This document shows positions 16,264 through 24,473 of a stretch of 64,000 nt of DNA, piece by piece. Each line of letters opens with the position of its first letter. The first letter of the stretch is position 1. The translations under genes and the position numbers were made by a program. The notes below the pieces were generated by a model. It was not told where the DNA came from. It ran no database searches and was given only the letters and a program-made list of their open reading frames with translations. The DNA is from Streptomyces acidiscabies (GTDB taxonomy: Bacteria > Actinomycetota > Actinomycetes > Streptomycetales > Streptomycetaceae): assembly GCF_020010905.1 (NCBI RefSeq), contig NZ_JAGJBY010000002.1, positions 1 through 64,000 on the forward strand. Direction: 5' to 3'.

Positions 16264-19200
16264 ATGACGCGAGCCGAGCAGCCGACGGGCCTTCACCCGG
16301 CAGAGAATGACGCCCTGGTGGTGGACTCACGCGAGCGCGCCGTGCGGGCGTTGCTCAGGCAGCCGCAGTTGCGGCGGTTGTGGAGTGCGCAGCTGGTGGG
16401 CGGGGTGGGGGATGCCCTCGCCGTCCTGGTGCTGGTGTTCCTCACGCTCCAGGCCGTCGTCGCCCAGGATTCGCTGGGGGGCGGGTACCGAGGGGCGGCG
16501 CTGTCCGTCGCGCTCGTGCTCGGCGTGCGCGCCGCGGCCACCGTCCTGTTCGGCGCCGTCCTGCTCGGCCCGCTGACCTCGCTCACCTCCCCCGACGGCC
16601 CGCTGGACCGCCGCTGGACGATGGCCGGTGCGGACGGCGTGCGCGCGGTGCTGCTGATCGTCGCGCCCCTGTGGATCGACTGGACGCCGGGCAACGCGCT
16701 GGTGCTGCTGCTGGCGACGGTCTTCGTGACCGGCATCGCCGAGCGGCTGTGGACCGTCGCGCGCGAGGGCGCCGCGCCCGCGCTGCTGCCGGCGCCGCCG
16801 CCGGAGGGGGCGACCGTACGGCCGCTCCCGGACCACATGGACGCCCTGCGCCGCCTGTCGCTGCGTACGAGCTTCGCGGCGATCCCGCTCGGCGGCGCCG
16901 TCCTGATCGCGGCCGGTCTGGTGAACGTCCTGCTGGGCGCCGGTGTCGCCTGGTTCGACCAGCACCAGGCGGCGCTTGCGTCGTACGTCGCGGCGGGCCT
17001 GTTCGCCGCGTCCCTGTCGGTCGTCTCCGCGCTGGAACTGCCCAAGGTGCGCACCCCGCGCGCGCGGTCCCCGCTGGAGGGCCTGCGCCGCCCGCGCGCG
17101 GGCACCGGCACCGAGACCGGCCGCACCGGCGCGATCCCGCTGCTGGTGACGGCCTGCGGCGCCGTCGCGGGCGCGATCGCCGCCGCCGTGGCGGTGTCGG
17201 TCCTCCAGGCCGTCGACCTGGGCGGCGGCCCGATCTCGTACGGCCTGCTCGTCCTCGGCCTGACCGGCGGGGTCGTCGTCGGCATCCGTACGGCGGCCAA
17301 GATCCTGCCCGCGCTGTCGCGCCGCCGCCTGCTGGCGCTGGCCATCGCGGTCACCGGCGTGGCGCTGCTCGCCGCCGGGCTCGTCCCGGACAACGCGACG
17401 GTCCTGCTGCTCGCCGCCCTCGCGGGCGTGGGCGCGGGTGTCGCCGCGAACACCGGGCACGCGCTGCTCGACCAGGAGACCGAGGACAGCCGCCGCGCGC
17501 GGGTCACCGAGCACCTCCACGCGGTCGTCCGGGTCTTCGTCGGGTTCGCCGCGCTGATCGCGCCCCTCGTGGCCGCGCTGATCGGCCCGCACCGCCTGGA
17601 GAGCGGCCGGTTCGTCTTCGTGCACGGTGGCGCCGCGTTCACGCTGATGCTGGTCGGCGCGCTGCTGCTGCCCGTCGCCGCGCTGGTCCTCGCCAAGGTC
17701 GACGACCGCTCCGGCGTCCCCCTGCGCCAGGACCTGCGCGACGCGCTGCTCGGCGGCTCGGAACCCGCCACCGCGCCCGCCACGACCGGCTTCTTCATCG
17801 CCCTGGAGGGCGGCGACGGCGCCGGCAAGTCCACCCAGGCCGAGGCGCTCGCCGAGTGGATAAGGGCCAAGGGCCACGAGGTCGTCCTCACCCGCGAGCC
17901 CGGCGCGACGCCGGTCGGCAAGCGGCTGCGCTCGATCCTCCTCGACGTCTCCTCGGCCGGCCTCTCGCACCGCGCGGAGGCGCTGCTGTACGCCGCCGAC
18001 CGCGCCGAGCACGTCGACACCGTCGTACGGCCCGCTCTGGAGCGCGGCGCCGTCGTCATCACCGACCGGTACGTCGACTCCTCCGTCGCCTACCAGGGCG
18101 CCGGGCGCGACCTGTCGCCGGTCGAGATCGCGCGCATTTCGCGCTGGGCGACCGACGGTCTCGTACCGCATCTGACCGTCCTGCTCGACGTCTCGCCGGA
18201 GACCGCGCGCGAGCGGTTCACCGAGGCGCCGGACCGGCTGGAGTCGGAGCCCGCCGAGTTCCACGCGCGCGTGCGGTCCGGTTTCCTCACGCTCGCCGCC
18301 GCCGACCCCGGGCGCTACCTCGTCGTCGACGCGGGCCAGGAGCCCGAGTCCGTGACGACCGTCGTCCGCGCGCGGCTCGACCAGCTGCTGCCGCTGTCCG
18401 AGGCCGAGATCAAGGCCCAGGAGGAGGCGCGCAGGAAGGCCGAGGAGGACGCCCGGCGCAAGGCCGAGGAAGAGGCCGCCCGCAAGGCCGAGGAGGAGCG
18501 TCTGGAGCGCGAGCGCCAGGAGCAGCTCGCCAAGCTCCGTGCCGAGGAGGAGGAGCGCAAGCGGCGCGAGCTGGAGGAGGCGCAGCGGCGCGAGGCCGAA
18601 CGGCAGGCCGAGGAGGCGCGCGTGCGCGCGGAGGAAGCGCGCAGGCGGGCCGAGGAGGAGCGGGTGCGGCTCCTCGCGGAGGAGAAGGCGCGCGCCGAGG
18701 AAGAGGCGCGGCGTGCCGTCGAGGCGGAGCGGCGTCGTCAGCAGGCCGAGGAGGAGGCGCGGCTGCGTGCCGAGGCCGAGGCTCGGCGAGTTGAGAAGCA
18801 GCGGCGGGCGGAGGAGGCGTTGGTGCGGGCCGAGGAGGCGCGGCGGGCTGCTGAGGCGGCGGCTGCCGCTGCTGCGGCCGGGCCTCGGACGCCGGCGCAC
18901 GGTACGCCTGTCGTGGGCGGAGGGTGGCCTGCTGTCGGTGAGCCCGGGACCGGTGCGGGGGCGGTGAGTTGGCCTGCTGCGCGTGGGGGTGCCGGAGGGG
19001 CTTCTGAGGGGCGGGATGTGCGGACCGAGTCCGGGGAGTCGGCGGCTTGGCCTGTGGCTCGGGGTGGGTCTGGGACGGGGGCAGGTGCCGGGTCTGGGGT
19101 CGGTTCCGGTGCTGGTTCTGGTGCCGGGAAGAAGGGGGCTTGGCCTGCTCCTTCCGAGGCGGTCACCGTGCCTACGCCTGCGGTGACGCCGGAGGAGGCT

Positions 19201-19596
19201 GGGCGGGGGCGGGACGTCGAGGAGACGGCCGTGCTGCCGCCGGTTCGGCTGGTGAAGGACGACGTGGCTTCGGGGCCGGGTGACGTGACGGCCGAGCTGC
19301 CTCAGCCGTCCGCTTCCGCGCGGCCGTCCTGGGCTGTGGACGCGGATGCGGAGGAGACGGCCGTGCTGCCGCCGGTTCCTGGCGCGGGGCCTGCTGATCG
19401 GGTGCCGCCGGGGTTCTTCCGGGAGGAGCGGGAGGATCGTACGCGGGAGTTGCCTCAGGTGGACGAGAGCGGGGCGCCTCGTCGGCGGCCTCGGTCCGAC
19501 TGGGCCGAGGAGACGCCGTTGGATGATCTGCCGTCGTTGGCCGATGAGTTGTTGGGGTCTCGGCGGGATGAGGACGAGGGTGGGCGTCGGCGGTAG
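16264..19596 (+). CDS. tmk: Fusion of MFS-type membrane domain with thymidylate kinase and a coiled-coil tail
   Basis: An 1110-residue multidomain protein. Residues about 40-490 form a polytopic MFS-like membrane domain with roughly a dozen hydrophobic helices. Residues about 508-710 are a complete dTMP kinase: P-loop EGGDGAGKSTQ at about residue 514, LTREPGATPVGKRLRS, and the DRY-type motif ITDRYVDSSVAYQGAGR. The kinase makes dTDP for DNA synthesis. Residues about 715-890 are an Ala/Glu/Arg coiled coil, followed by about 220 residues of Gly/Ser/Pro-rich sequence with two copies of ETAVLPPV. This fused architecture is known in Streptomyces and relatives. The gene lies just upstream of holB, as tmk does in many bacteria. 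ATG start; whether the membrane domain transports anything is unknown. Confidence 0.92.
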   Translation: MTRAEQPTGLHPAENDALVVDSRERAVRALLRQPQLRRLWSAQLVGGVGDALAVLVLVFLTLQAVVAQDSLGGGYRGAALSVALVLGVRAAATVLFGAVLLGPLTSLTSPDGPLDRRWTMAGADGVRAVLLIVAPLWIDWTPGNALVLLLATVFVTGIAERLWTVAREGAAPALLPAPPPEGATVRPLPDHMDALRRLSLRTSFAAIPLGGAVLIAAGLVNVLLGAGVAWFDQHQAALASYVAAGLFAASLSVVSALELPKVRTPRARSPLEGLRRPRAGTGTETGRTGAIPLLVTACGAVAGAIAAAVAVSVLQAVDLGGGPISYGLLVLGLTGGVVVGIRTAAKILPALSRRRLLALAIAVTGVALLAAGLVPDNATVLLLAALAGVGAGVAANTGHALLDQETEDSRRARVTEHLHAVVRVFVGFAALIAPLVAALIGPHRLESGRFVFVHGGAAFTLMLVGALLLPVAALVLAKVDDRSGVPLRQDLRDALLGGSEPATAPATTGFFIALEGGDGAGKSTQAEALAEWIRAKGHEVVLTREPGATPVGKRLRSILLDVSSAGLSHRAEALLYAADRAEHVDTVVRPALERGAVVITDRYVDSSVAYQGAGRDLSPVEIARISRWATDGLVPHLTVLLDVSPETARERFTEAPDRLESEPAEFHARVRSGFLTLAAADPGRYLVVDAGQEPESVTTVVRARLDQLLPLSEAEIKAQEEARRKAEEDARRKAEEEAARKAEEERLERERQEQLAKLRAEEEERKRRELEEAQRREAERQAEEARVRAEEARRRAEEERVRLLAEEKARAEEEARRAVEAERRRQQAEEEARLRAEAEARRVEKQRRAEEALVRAEEARRAAEAAAAAAAAGPRTPAHGTPVVGGGWPAVGEPGTGAGAVSWPAARGGAGGASEGRDVRTESGESAAWPVARGGSGTGAGAGSGVGSGAGSGAGKKGAWPAPSEAVTVPTPAVTPEEAGRGRDVEETAVLPPVRLVKDDVASGPGDVTAELPQPSASARPSWAVDADAEETAVLPPVPGAGPADRVPPGFFREEREDRTRELPQVDESGAPRRRPRSDWAEETPLDDLPSLADELLGSRRDEDEGGRRR

Positions 19597-19758
19597 GTAG
19601 GCGCATCACGGGGTGCCGCAACCTGTCGTACGGCGGGTGCGGCGCCTTCGTGGTTTCTCGAGCCCCTGAAGATGTGGGCTGGTCTTCGTTTGTCAGTGGC
19701 GCCACGCACAATGGAACCCGCAGCGCCGAGTGGGACGAAACGGAAGGCGGTCGGCCAG

Positions 19759-20964
19759 GTGAGTGTGTGGGACGACCTTGTCGGGCAGGAGCGGGTCAGT
19801 GAGCAGTTGGGGGCCGCTGCTCGGGACGCCGACGCGTTCGTGACCGCCGCCACCACCGGTGCGCCGCCTCCCGAGGCCTCCTCGATGACGCACGCCTGGC
19901 TGTTCACCGGGCCTCCCGGGGCCGGTCGTACGCAGGTGGCGCGGGCGTTCGCGGCGGCGTTGCAGTGCGTCAGTCCGGACCGGGCGCTGGGGGGCGCGCC
20001 GGGGTGCGGGTTCTGCGACGGGTGTCATACGGCGTTGATCGGGACGCACGCGGACGTGACGACCGTCGCCGCCGTCGGTACGCAGATCCTCGCGGAGGAC
20101 ATGCGGGACACGGTCAGGAAGTCGTTCACGTCCCCGGCGACCGGCCGCTGGCAGATCATCCTCGTCGAGGACGCGGAACGGCTGAACGAGAAGTCGGCGA
20201 ACGCGGTGCTGAAGGCCGTCGAGGAACCGGCGCCGCGTACCGTCTGGCTGCTGTGCGCGCCGTCCCTCGAAGACGTCCTGCCGACGATCCGCTCCCGCTG
20301 CCGGCACCTCAACCTGAGTACGCCGTCCGTCGCCGCCGTCGCCGACATGCTGGTCCGGCGCGAGGGCATCGCGCCGGACGTCGCGGCCTCCGCCGCGCGC
20401 GCGACGCAGGGGCACGTCGACCGCGCGCGGCGCCTCGCGACCGACCCGGCCGCGCGGGAGCGGCGCGCGTCCGTGCTGAAGCTGCCGCTGCGGGTCGGTG
20501 AGATCGGCGGCGCGCTGAAGGCCGCGCAGGAACTCGTCGACGCGGCGGCCGAGGACGCGAAGGTGCTCGCCGAGGAGGTCGACGTGAAGGAGACCGACGA
20601 GCTGAAGGCAGCGCTCGGCGCGACCCAGGGCAGCCGGATGCCGCGCGGCACCGCCGGGGTGATGAAGGACCTGGAGGACAAGCAGAAGCGCCGCCGGACC
20701 CGTACCCAGCGCGACAGCCTCGACGTCGCGCTCACCGACCTCACGGCCTTCTACCGCGACGTCCTCGCCCTCCAGCTCGGCACGCGGGTCGCCCTCGCCA
20801 ACGCGGACGCGGAGGACACGCTGGAGCGGCTCGCCCGGGAGGGGTCCGCGGAGGCTACGTTGCGGCGGATCGAGGCGATCGGGGCGTGCCGGGTGGCGCT
20901 GGACCGGAACGTGGCGCCGTTGCTGGCGGTGGAGGCGATGACGATGGCGCTGCGGGCGGGCTGA
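19759..20964 (+). CDS. holB: DNA polymerase III delta' subunit
   Basis: A 401-residue clamp-loader subunit. It begins SVWDDLVGQERVSEQL, the usual delta'/gamma family N-terminus, and has a degenerate P-loop (FTGPPGAGRTQVARAF, Arg in place of the Walker Lys), which fits a non-ATP-binding delta'. A zinc module (CVSPDRALGGAPGCGFCDGC) and the SRC-like motif (TIRSRCRHLNL) follow. A GTG at 19759 gives the conserved N-terminus; the frame is open further upstream to 19672 but that part has no family resemblance. It is immediately downstream of the tmk fusion, a widely conserved tmk-holB pairing. It acts in the replisome to open the beta clamp with the gamma/tau and delta subunits. Confidence 0.95.
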   Translation: MSVWDDLVGQERVSEQLGAAARDADAFVTAATTGAPPPEASSMTHAWLFTGPPGAGRTQVARAFAAALQCVSPDRALGGAPGCGFCDGCHTALIGTHADVTTVAAVGTQILAEDMRDTVRKSFTSPATGRWQIILVEDAERLNEKSANAVLKAVEEPAPRTVWLLCAPSLEDVLPTIRSRCRHLNLSTPSVAAVADMLVRREGIAPDVAASAARATQGHVDRARRLATDPAARERRASVLKLPLRVGEIGGALKAAQELVDAAAEDAKVLAEEVDVKETDELKAALGATQGSRMPRGTAGVMKDLEDKQKRRRTRTQRDSLDVALTDLTAFYRDVLALQLGTRVALANADAEDTLERLAREGSAEATLRRIEAIGACRVALDRNVAPLLAVEAMTMALRAG

Positions 20965-21083
20965 GGTTTTCCGGGCCTGCCTCGATCGCCTTGACGTCAC
21001 CGTGAGTTGACTGACTGTCACTCGTACGGGGTGAATCCCGGGCGAATCGTGTTCGTGTCGTCGCTCAGCGTTACTCTCGGTGT

Positions 21084-22649
21084 ATGAGTCTCAGCCGCCT
21101 CCTCCGACCGCCCACCGCCCTGATCGCGTCGCTCGCCTCGGCGGCGCTGCTGCTGAGCGGCTGTTCCACCGGGGGTGCCGCCTCGGTTGCCGACGCCGCG
21201 CGGGCCGAGCTGGTGGCGCTGCCGAAGGCCACGCCGGCCGAGCTGTCGTCGTACTACGGGCAGAAGCTGCGGTGGCGCAGCTGCGGGGTGCCGGGCTTCG
21301 AGTGCTCGACGATGAAGGCGCCGCTGGACTACGCGAAGCCGGCGCAGGGGGACGTGCGGCTCGCGGTGGCCCGGAAGAAGGCCACGGGTCCGGGCAAGCG
21401 GCTGGGATCGCTGCTGGTCAACCCCGGCGGGCCGGGCGGCTCGGCGGTCGGCTACCTCCAGCAGTACGCCGGTCTCGGCTACCCGGCGCCGGTGCGCGCG
21501 CGGTACGACATGGTCGCCGTCGACCCGCGCGGGGTCGCCCGCAGCGAACCCGTGGAGTGTCTCGACGGGCGCGCGATGGACGCGTACACGCAGACCGACA
21601 CGACCCCCGACGACCAGCGGGAGATGGACGCGCTGGTGGGGGCGTACCAGAAGTTCGCGGAGGGCTGCGGCGCCGACGCGCCCAAGCTGCTGCGGCACGT
21701 GTCGACCGTCGAGGCCGCGCGCGACATGGACATCCTGCGCGCGTCGCTGGGCGACCCGAAGCTGACGTACGTGGGCGCGTCGTACGGCACGTTCCTCGGC
21801 GCGACGTACGCGGGCCTGTTCCCCGACCGGGTCGGCCGCCTCGTTCTCGACGGCGCGATGGACCCCTCCCTGACCGCCCGCCGGATGAACCTCGACCAGA
21901 CCGCCGGCTTCGAGACGGCGTTCCAGTCCTTCGCGAAGGACTGCGTACGGCACCCCGACTGCCCCCTCAGCGGCACACCCGCGCAGGTCGGCGCGGGCCT
22001 GAAGGCGTTCTTCCGGCGCCTCGACGCGCACCCGATCCCCACGGGCGACGCGGACGGCCGCAAGCTGGGCGAGGCCCTCGCGACGACCGGCGTGATCGCC
22101 GCGATGTACGACGAGAGCACGTGGGAACAGCTCCGCGAGGCTCTCTCGTCCGCGATCCGCGAGAACGACGGCGCCGGTCTCCTCGTCCTCTCCGACAGCT
22201 ACTACGAACGCGACTCCACGGGCCGCTACGCCAACCTCATGTCCGCCAACGCGGCGGTGAACTGCCTCGACCTCCCCTCGGCGTACTCCACGCCCGACGA
22301 GGTGCGCGCGGCCCTCCCCGCCTTCGAGAAGGCGTCCCCCGTCTTCGGCGAGGGCATGGGCTGGGCGTCCCTGACCTGCGCGTACTGGCCGGTGGGCGCG
22401 ACCGGCACCCCGCACCGCATCACCGCGCAGGGCTCCGCGCCGATCCTCGTCGTCGGCACGGTCCGCGATCCCGCGACGCCCTACCGCTGGGCCGAGTCCC
22501 TAGCGGGCCAGCTCTCCGCCGGGCACCTCCTGACGTACGACGGCGACGGGCACACGGCGTACGGGCGCGGCAGCAAATGCATCGACTCGGCGATCGACAC
22601 CTACCTCCTCACGGGAGCCGTCCCAGCGCCCGGCAAGCGCTGCTCCTGA
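21084..22649 (+). CDS. Secreted alpha/beta-hydrolase lipoprotein, tripeptidyl-aminopeptidase (SlpD/E, TAP) family
   Basis: A 521-residue exported peptidase of family S33. The N-terminus is a lipoprotein signal with lipobox LSGC around residues 24-27. The oxyanion region reads LLVNPGGPGGSA, the nucleophile is Ser233 in GASYGTFLG, the acid is in VVGTVRDPATPY and the histidine in YDGDGHTAYG, so the full triad is present; a C-terminal TAP-like domain is typical of the Streptomyces SlpD/SlpE/Tap enzymes that release tripeptides or cleave N-terminal residues from secreted proteins. ATG start at 21084. It lies between holB and tRNA-Thr. The natural substrate is unknown; related proteins are mycelium-associated proteinases. 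Confidence 0.92.
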   Translation: MSLSRLLRPPTALIASLASAALLLSGCSTGGAASVADAARAELVALPKATPAELSSYYGQKLRWRSCGVPGFECSTMKAPLDYAKPAQGDVRLAVARKKATGPGKRLGSLLVNPGGPGGSAVGYLQQYAGLGYPAPVRARYDMVAVDPRGVARSEPVECLDGRAMDAYTQTDTTPDDQREMDALVGAYQKFAEGCGADAPKLLRHVSTVEAARDMDILRASLGDPKLTYVGASYGTFLGATYAGLFPDRVGRLVLDGAMDPSLTARRMNLDQTAGFETAFQSFAKDCVRHPDCPLSGTPAQVGAGLKAFFRRLDAHPIPTGDADGRKLGEALATTGVIAAMYDESTWEQLREALSSAIRENDGAGLLVLSDSYYERDSTGRYANLMSANAAVNCLDLPSAYSTPDEVRAALPAFEKASPVFGEGMGWASLTCAYWPVGATGTPHRITAQGSAPILVVGTVRDPATPYRWAESLAGQLSAGHLLTYDGDGHTAYGRGSKCIDSAIDTYLLTGAVPAPGKRCS

Positions 22650-22731
22650 CCCCATCAGGGGTGGTCGGAGCACCCTTCGGAACTGTGTAGACTTAACCCC
22701 GTTGCTGACCGCACCATGGTGCGAACGGCGC

Positions 22732-22805
22732 GCCGCCTTAGCTCAGATGGCCAGAGCAACGCACTCGTAATGCGTAGGTCTCGGGTTCGAATCCCGAAGG
22801 CGGCT
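22732..22805 (+). tRNA. tRNA-Thr (anticodon CGT)
   Basis: A full cloverleaf can be drawn: acceptor GCCGCCT/AGGCGGC, D-arm GCTC...GAGC, anticodon stem ACGCA/TGCGT with loop CTCGTAA (anticodon CGT, reading ACG), and T-arm TCGGG-TTCGAAT-CCCGA. Discriminator base is T and no CCA is encoded. Threonine is the standard identity for CGT. Confidence 0.95.
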
Positions 22806-22811
22806 CAGATC

Positions 22812-22844
22812 AAGCCCAGGTCACATCTCTTGTGACCTGGGCTT
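22812..22844 (+). terminator. Rho-independent-like terminator after tRNA-Thr
   Basis: A perfect 14-bp inverted repeat AAGCCCAGGTCACA / TGTGACCTGGGCTT with a 5-nt loop, starting 7 bp after the tRNA and followed by TCTGTTT. Confidence 0.92.
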
Positions 22845-22867
22845 TCTGTTTGAGTGCCGCGTGAGGC

Positions 22868-23446
22868 TCAGTCGCGGCGTCCCGCGCCATGCAGCAGCGT
22901 GTCGACGATGCGTGTGGCCAGGGCGTCCGGGTTCTGGGCGTCCTGGTCCTCGTGGGCGTCGGGGCCGTGCAGGGCCTCGCCGATGAGGGCGTAGTAGACG
23001 CGGCGGGTCCACTCCAGGTCTGCTGCGGGGTCGAGGAGTCCCTCGTGCTGGGCCCGGGCGAGGAAGGTCAGGGACCGGGCGTTGATCTCCGTCCAGACGT
23101 CCTCGGCGGTGTCGTTCTGGGCCAGGGGATTGCCGAGTGTGAATCGCCAGGCGCCTTTGACGCGCAGTGTGTTCGCGGTGGCGCGGTGCAGGGCGACCAG
23201 TGGGGGAGCGGTGTCCAGGTGGGCGTCGTCGATGGCGTCGGTGAGCTGCTGCTTCGCGGAAGCGGCCAGTGCCTCGATGAGGGCCTGGCGGTTGGCGAAT
23301 CGGCGGTGCACCGTCGTCCTGGCCAGGCCCGCGGCCTCGGCGATCTGTTCCATCGGCGCGCCGGGGTCCTCGGCGAGCACTCTCTCGGCCGCCTCCAGGA
23401 TCGCGCGCACGCTGCGTTCGGCATCAGCCCGCAGAGCTCGCCCCAT
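22868..23446 (-). CDS. TetR/AcrR-family transcriptional regulator
   Basis: A 192-residue one-component regulator. The N-terminal HTH matches the TetR pattern: AILEAAERVLAEDPGAPMEQ, then IAEAAGLARTTVHRRFANRQ (recognition helix TTVHRRFANRQAL) at about residues 15-60. The rest is an all-helical ligand domain with no recognised specificity. The ATG at 23446 is preceded by GGGAGACGCC. It is divergent from an SDR oxidoreductase gene about 170 bp away, so the SDR is the likely target and the shared intergenic region the operator. I could not find a convincing palindrome there by eye. Confidence 0.9.
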   Translation of the reverse strand: MGRALRADAERSVRAILEAAERVLAEDPGAPMEQIAEAAGLARTTVHRRFANRQALIEALAASAKQQLTDAIDDAHLDTAPPLVALHRATANTLRVKGAWRFTLGNPLAQNDTAEDVWTEINARSLTFLARAQHEGLLDPAADLEWTRRVYYALIGEALHGPDAHEDQDAQNPDALATRIVDTLLHGAGRRD

Positions 23447-23617
23447 GGCGTCTCCCTTCCCGTCGTTTCTCTGAAGAAGGTACTCCCGAGCTGCACCTTT
23501 TCCATAAACTGCGACAGTGATGTTGCGGTTAACTCGATAATGGGTACTCTGGAGATGCGGTTTCCGTCAGGAAGCGTGCAATCGCTGTGGACATGATCAG
23601 AACCTCAGGAGTCCGTG

Positions 23618-24445
23618 ATGGACACGAAACGACCCGTAGCACTCGTGACAGGCGCGTCCTCCGGCATCGGAGAAGCCACCGCCCTCGCCCTCGTCGAAGC
23701 GGGCTTCGAGGTGATCGGAACCAGCCGGAACACCGCGAAAGTCGCCCCCCGGGACGGCGTGACCTTCCTCGACCTCGACGTGAGCAGCGACGACTCGGTC
23801 GCCACGCTGGTCCGACAGGTCATCGACCGGTTCGGCCGCATCGACGTCCTGGTCAACAACGCCGGCATCGGCTCGTCGGGCGCCACCGAGGAGAGCTCCC
23901 TGGCGCAGCACCGGCACGTCCTCGACGTCAATGTCCTCGGCGTCGTCCGCATGACGAAGGCCGTCCTGCCGCACATGCGCGCCCAGGGCCGTGGCCGCAT
24001 CGTCAACCTGTCGTCGATCTACGGGTTCGTTCCCCAGCCCTTCATGGCCGCCTATATCGCGTCCAAGCACGCGGTCGAGGGGTACTCCGAGTCCGTGGAC
24101 CACGAGGTCCGTGAACACGGCGTACGGGTTTTGCTCGTCGAGCCCGGCGGGACCAGTACCGCGTTCGAGGGCAACCTCGTGCAGCCCGACACCCCGCTGC
24201 CGGTCTACGCGGAGCAGCGGCGCACCGTCGACGAGGTGATCGCCGGGGCGGTCACCGGCGGCGATGCCCCCGCCGTCGTCGCCCGGGCCGTCGTCGCGGC
24301 GGCCACGGCGCGCAGGCCGAGGCTGCGCACCACGGCGGGACCGCTCGCCCGACGCCTCAGCCTGCTGCGCCGGGTGGCTCCCGCCCGGGTTTTCGACCGG
24401 CAGATGCGCAAGTTCAACGGGCTGACACTCGTGCGTACCTCGTGA
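23618..24445 (+). CDS. Short-chain dehydrogenase/reductase (classical SDR)
   Basis: A 275-residue NAD(P)-dependent oxidoreductase. The Rossmann cofactor motif is LVTGASSGIGEATALAL (TGxxxGIG), followed by NNAG (LVNNAGIGSSG) and the catalytic Ser in VNLSSIYGF, with YIASKHAVEGYSES giving the YxxxK pair. The Arg-free TSRNTAKV segment after beta2 suggests some NADPH preference, but this is uncertain. ATG at 23618 has AGGAG eight bases upstream; a GTG directly before it is possible. It is divergent from a TetR regulator that probably controls it. The substrate is unknown. Its product is a soluble cytoplasmic enzyme. Confidence 0.92.
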   Translation: MDTKRPVALVTGASSGIGEATALALVEAGFEVIGTSRNTAKVAPRDGVTFLDLDVSSDDSVATLVRQVIDRFGRIDVLVNNAGIGSSGATEESSLAQHRHVLDVNVLGVVRMTKAVLPHMRAQGRGRIVNLSSIYGFVPQPFMAAYIASKHAVEGYSESVDHEVREHGVRVLLVEPGGTSTAFEGNLVQPDTPLPVYAEQRRTVDEVIAGAVTGGDAPAVVARAVVAAATARRPRLRTTAGPLARRLSLLRRVAPARVFDRQMRKFNGLTLVRTS

Positions 24446-24473
24446 CGGCAGGACGCCCCGGGCCTCGCGCCGC

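Noticed and set aside
13153..16296. 1047-residue minus-strand frame over topA
   Set aside because: Shadow of topA, which is unambiguous.
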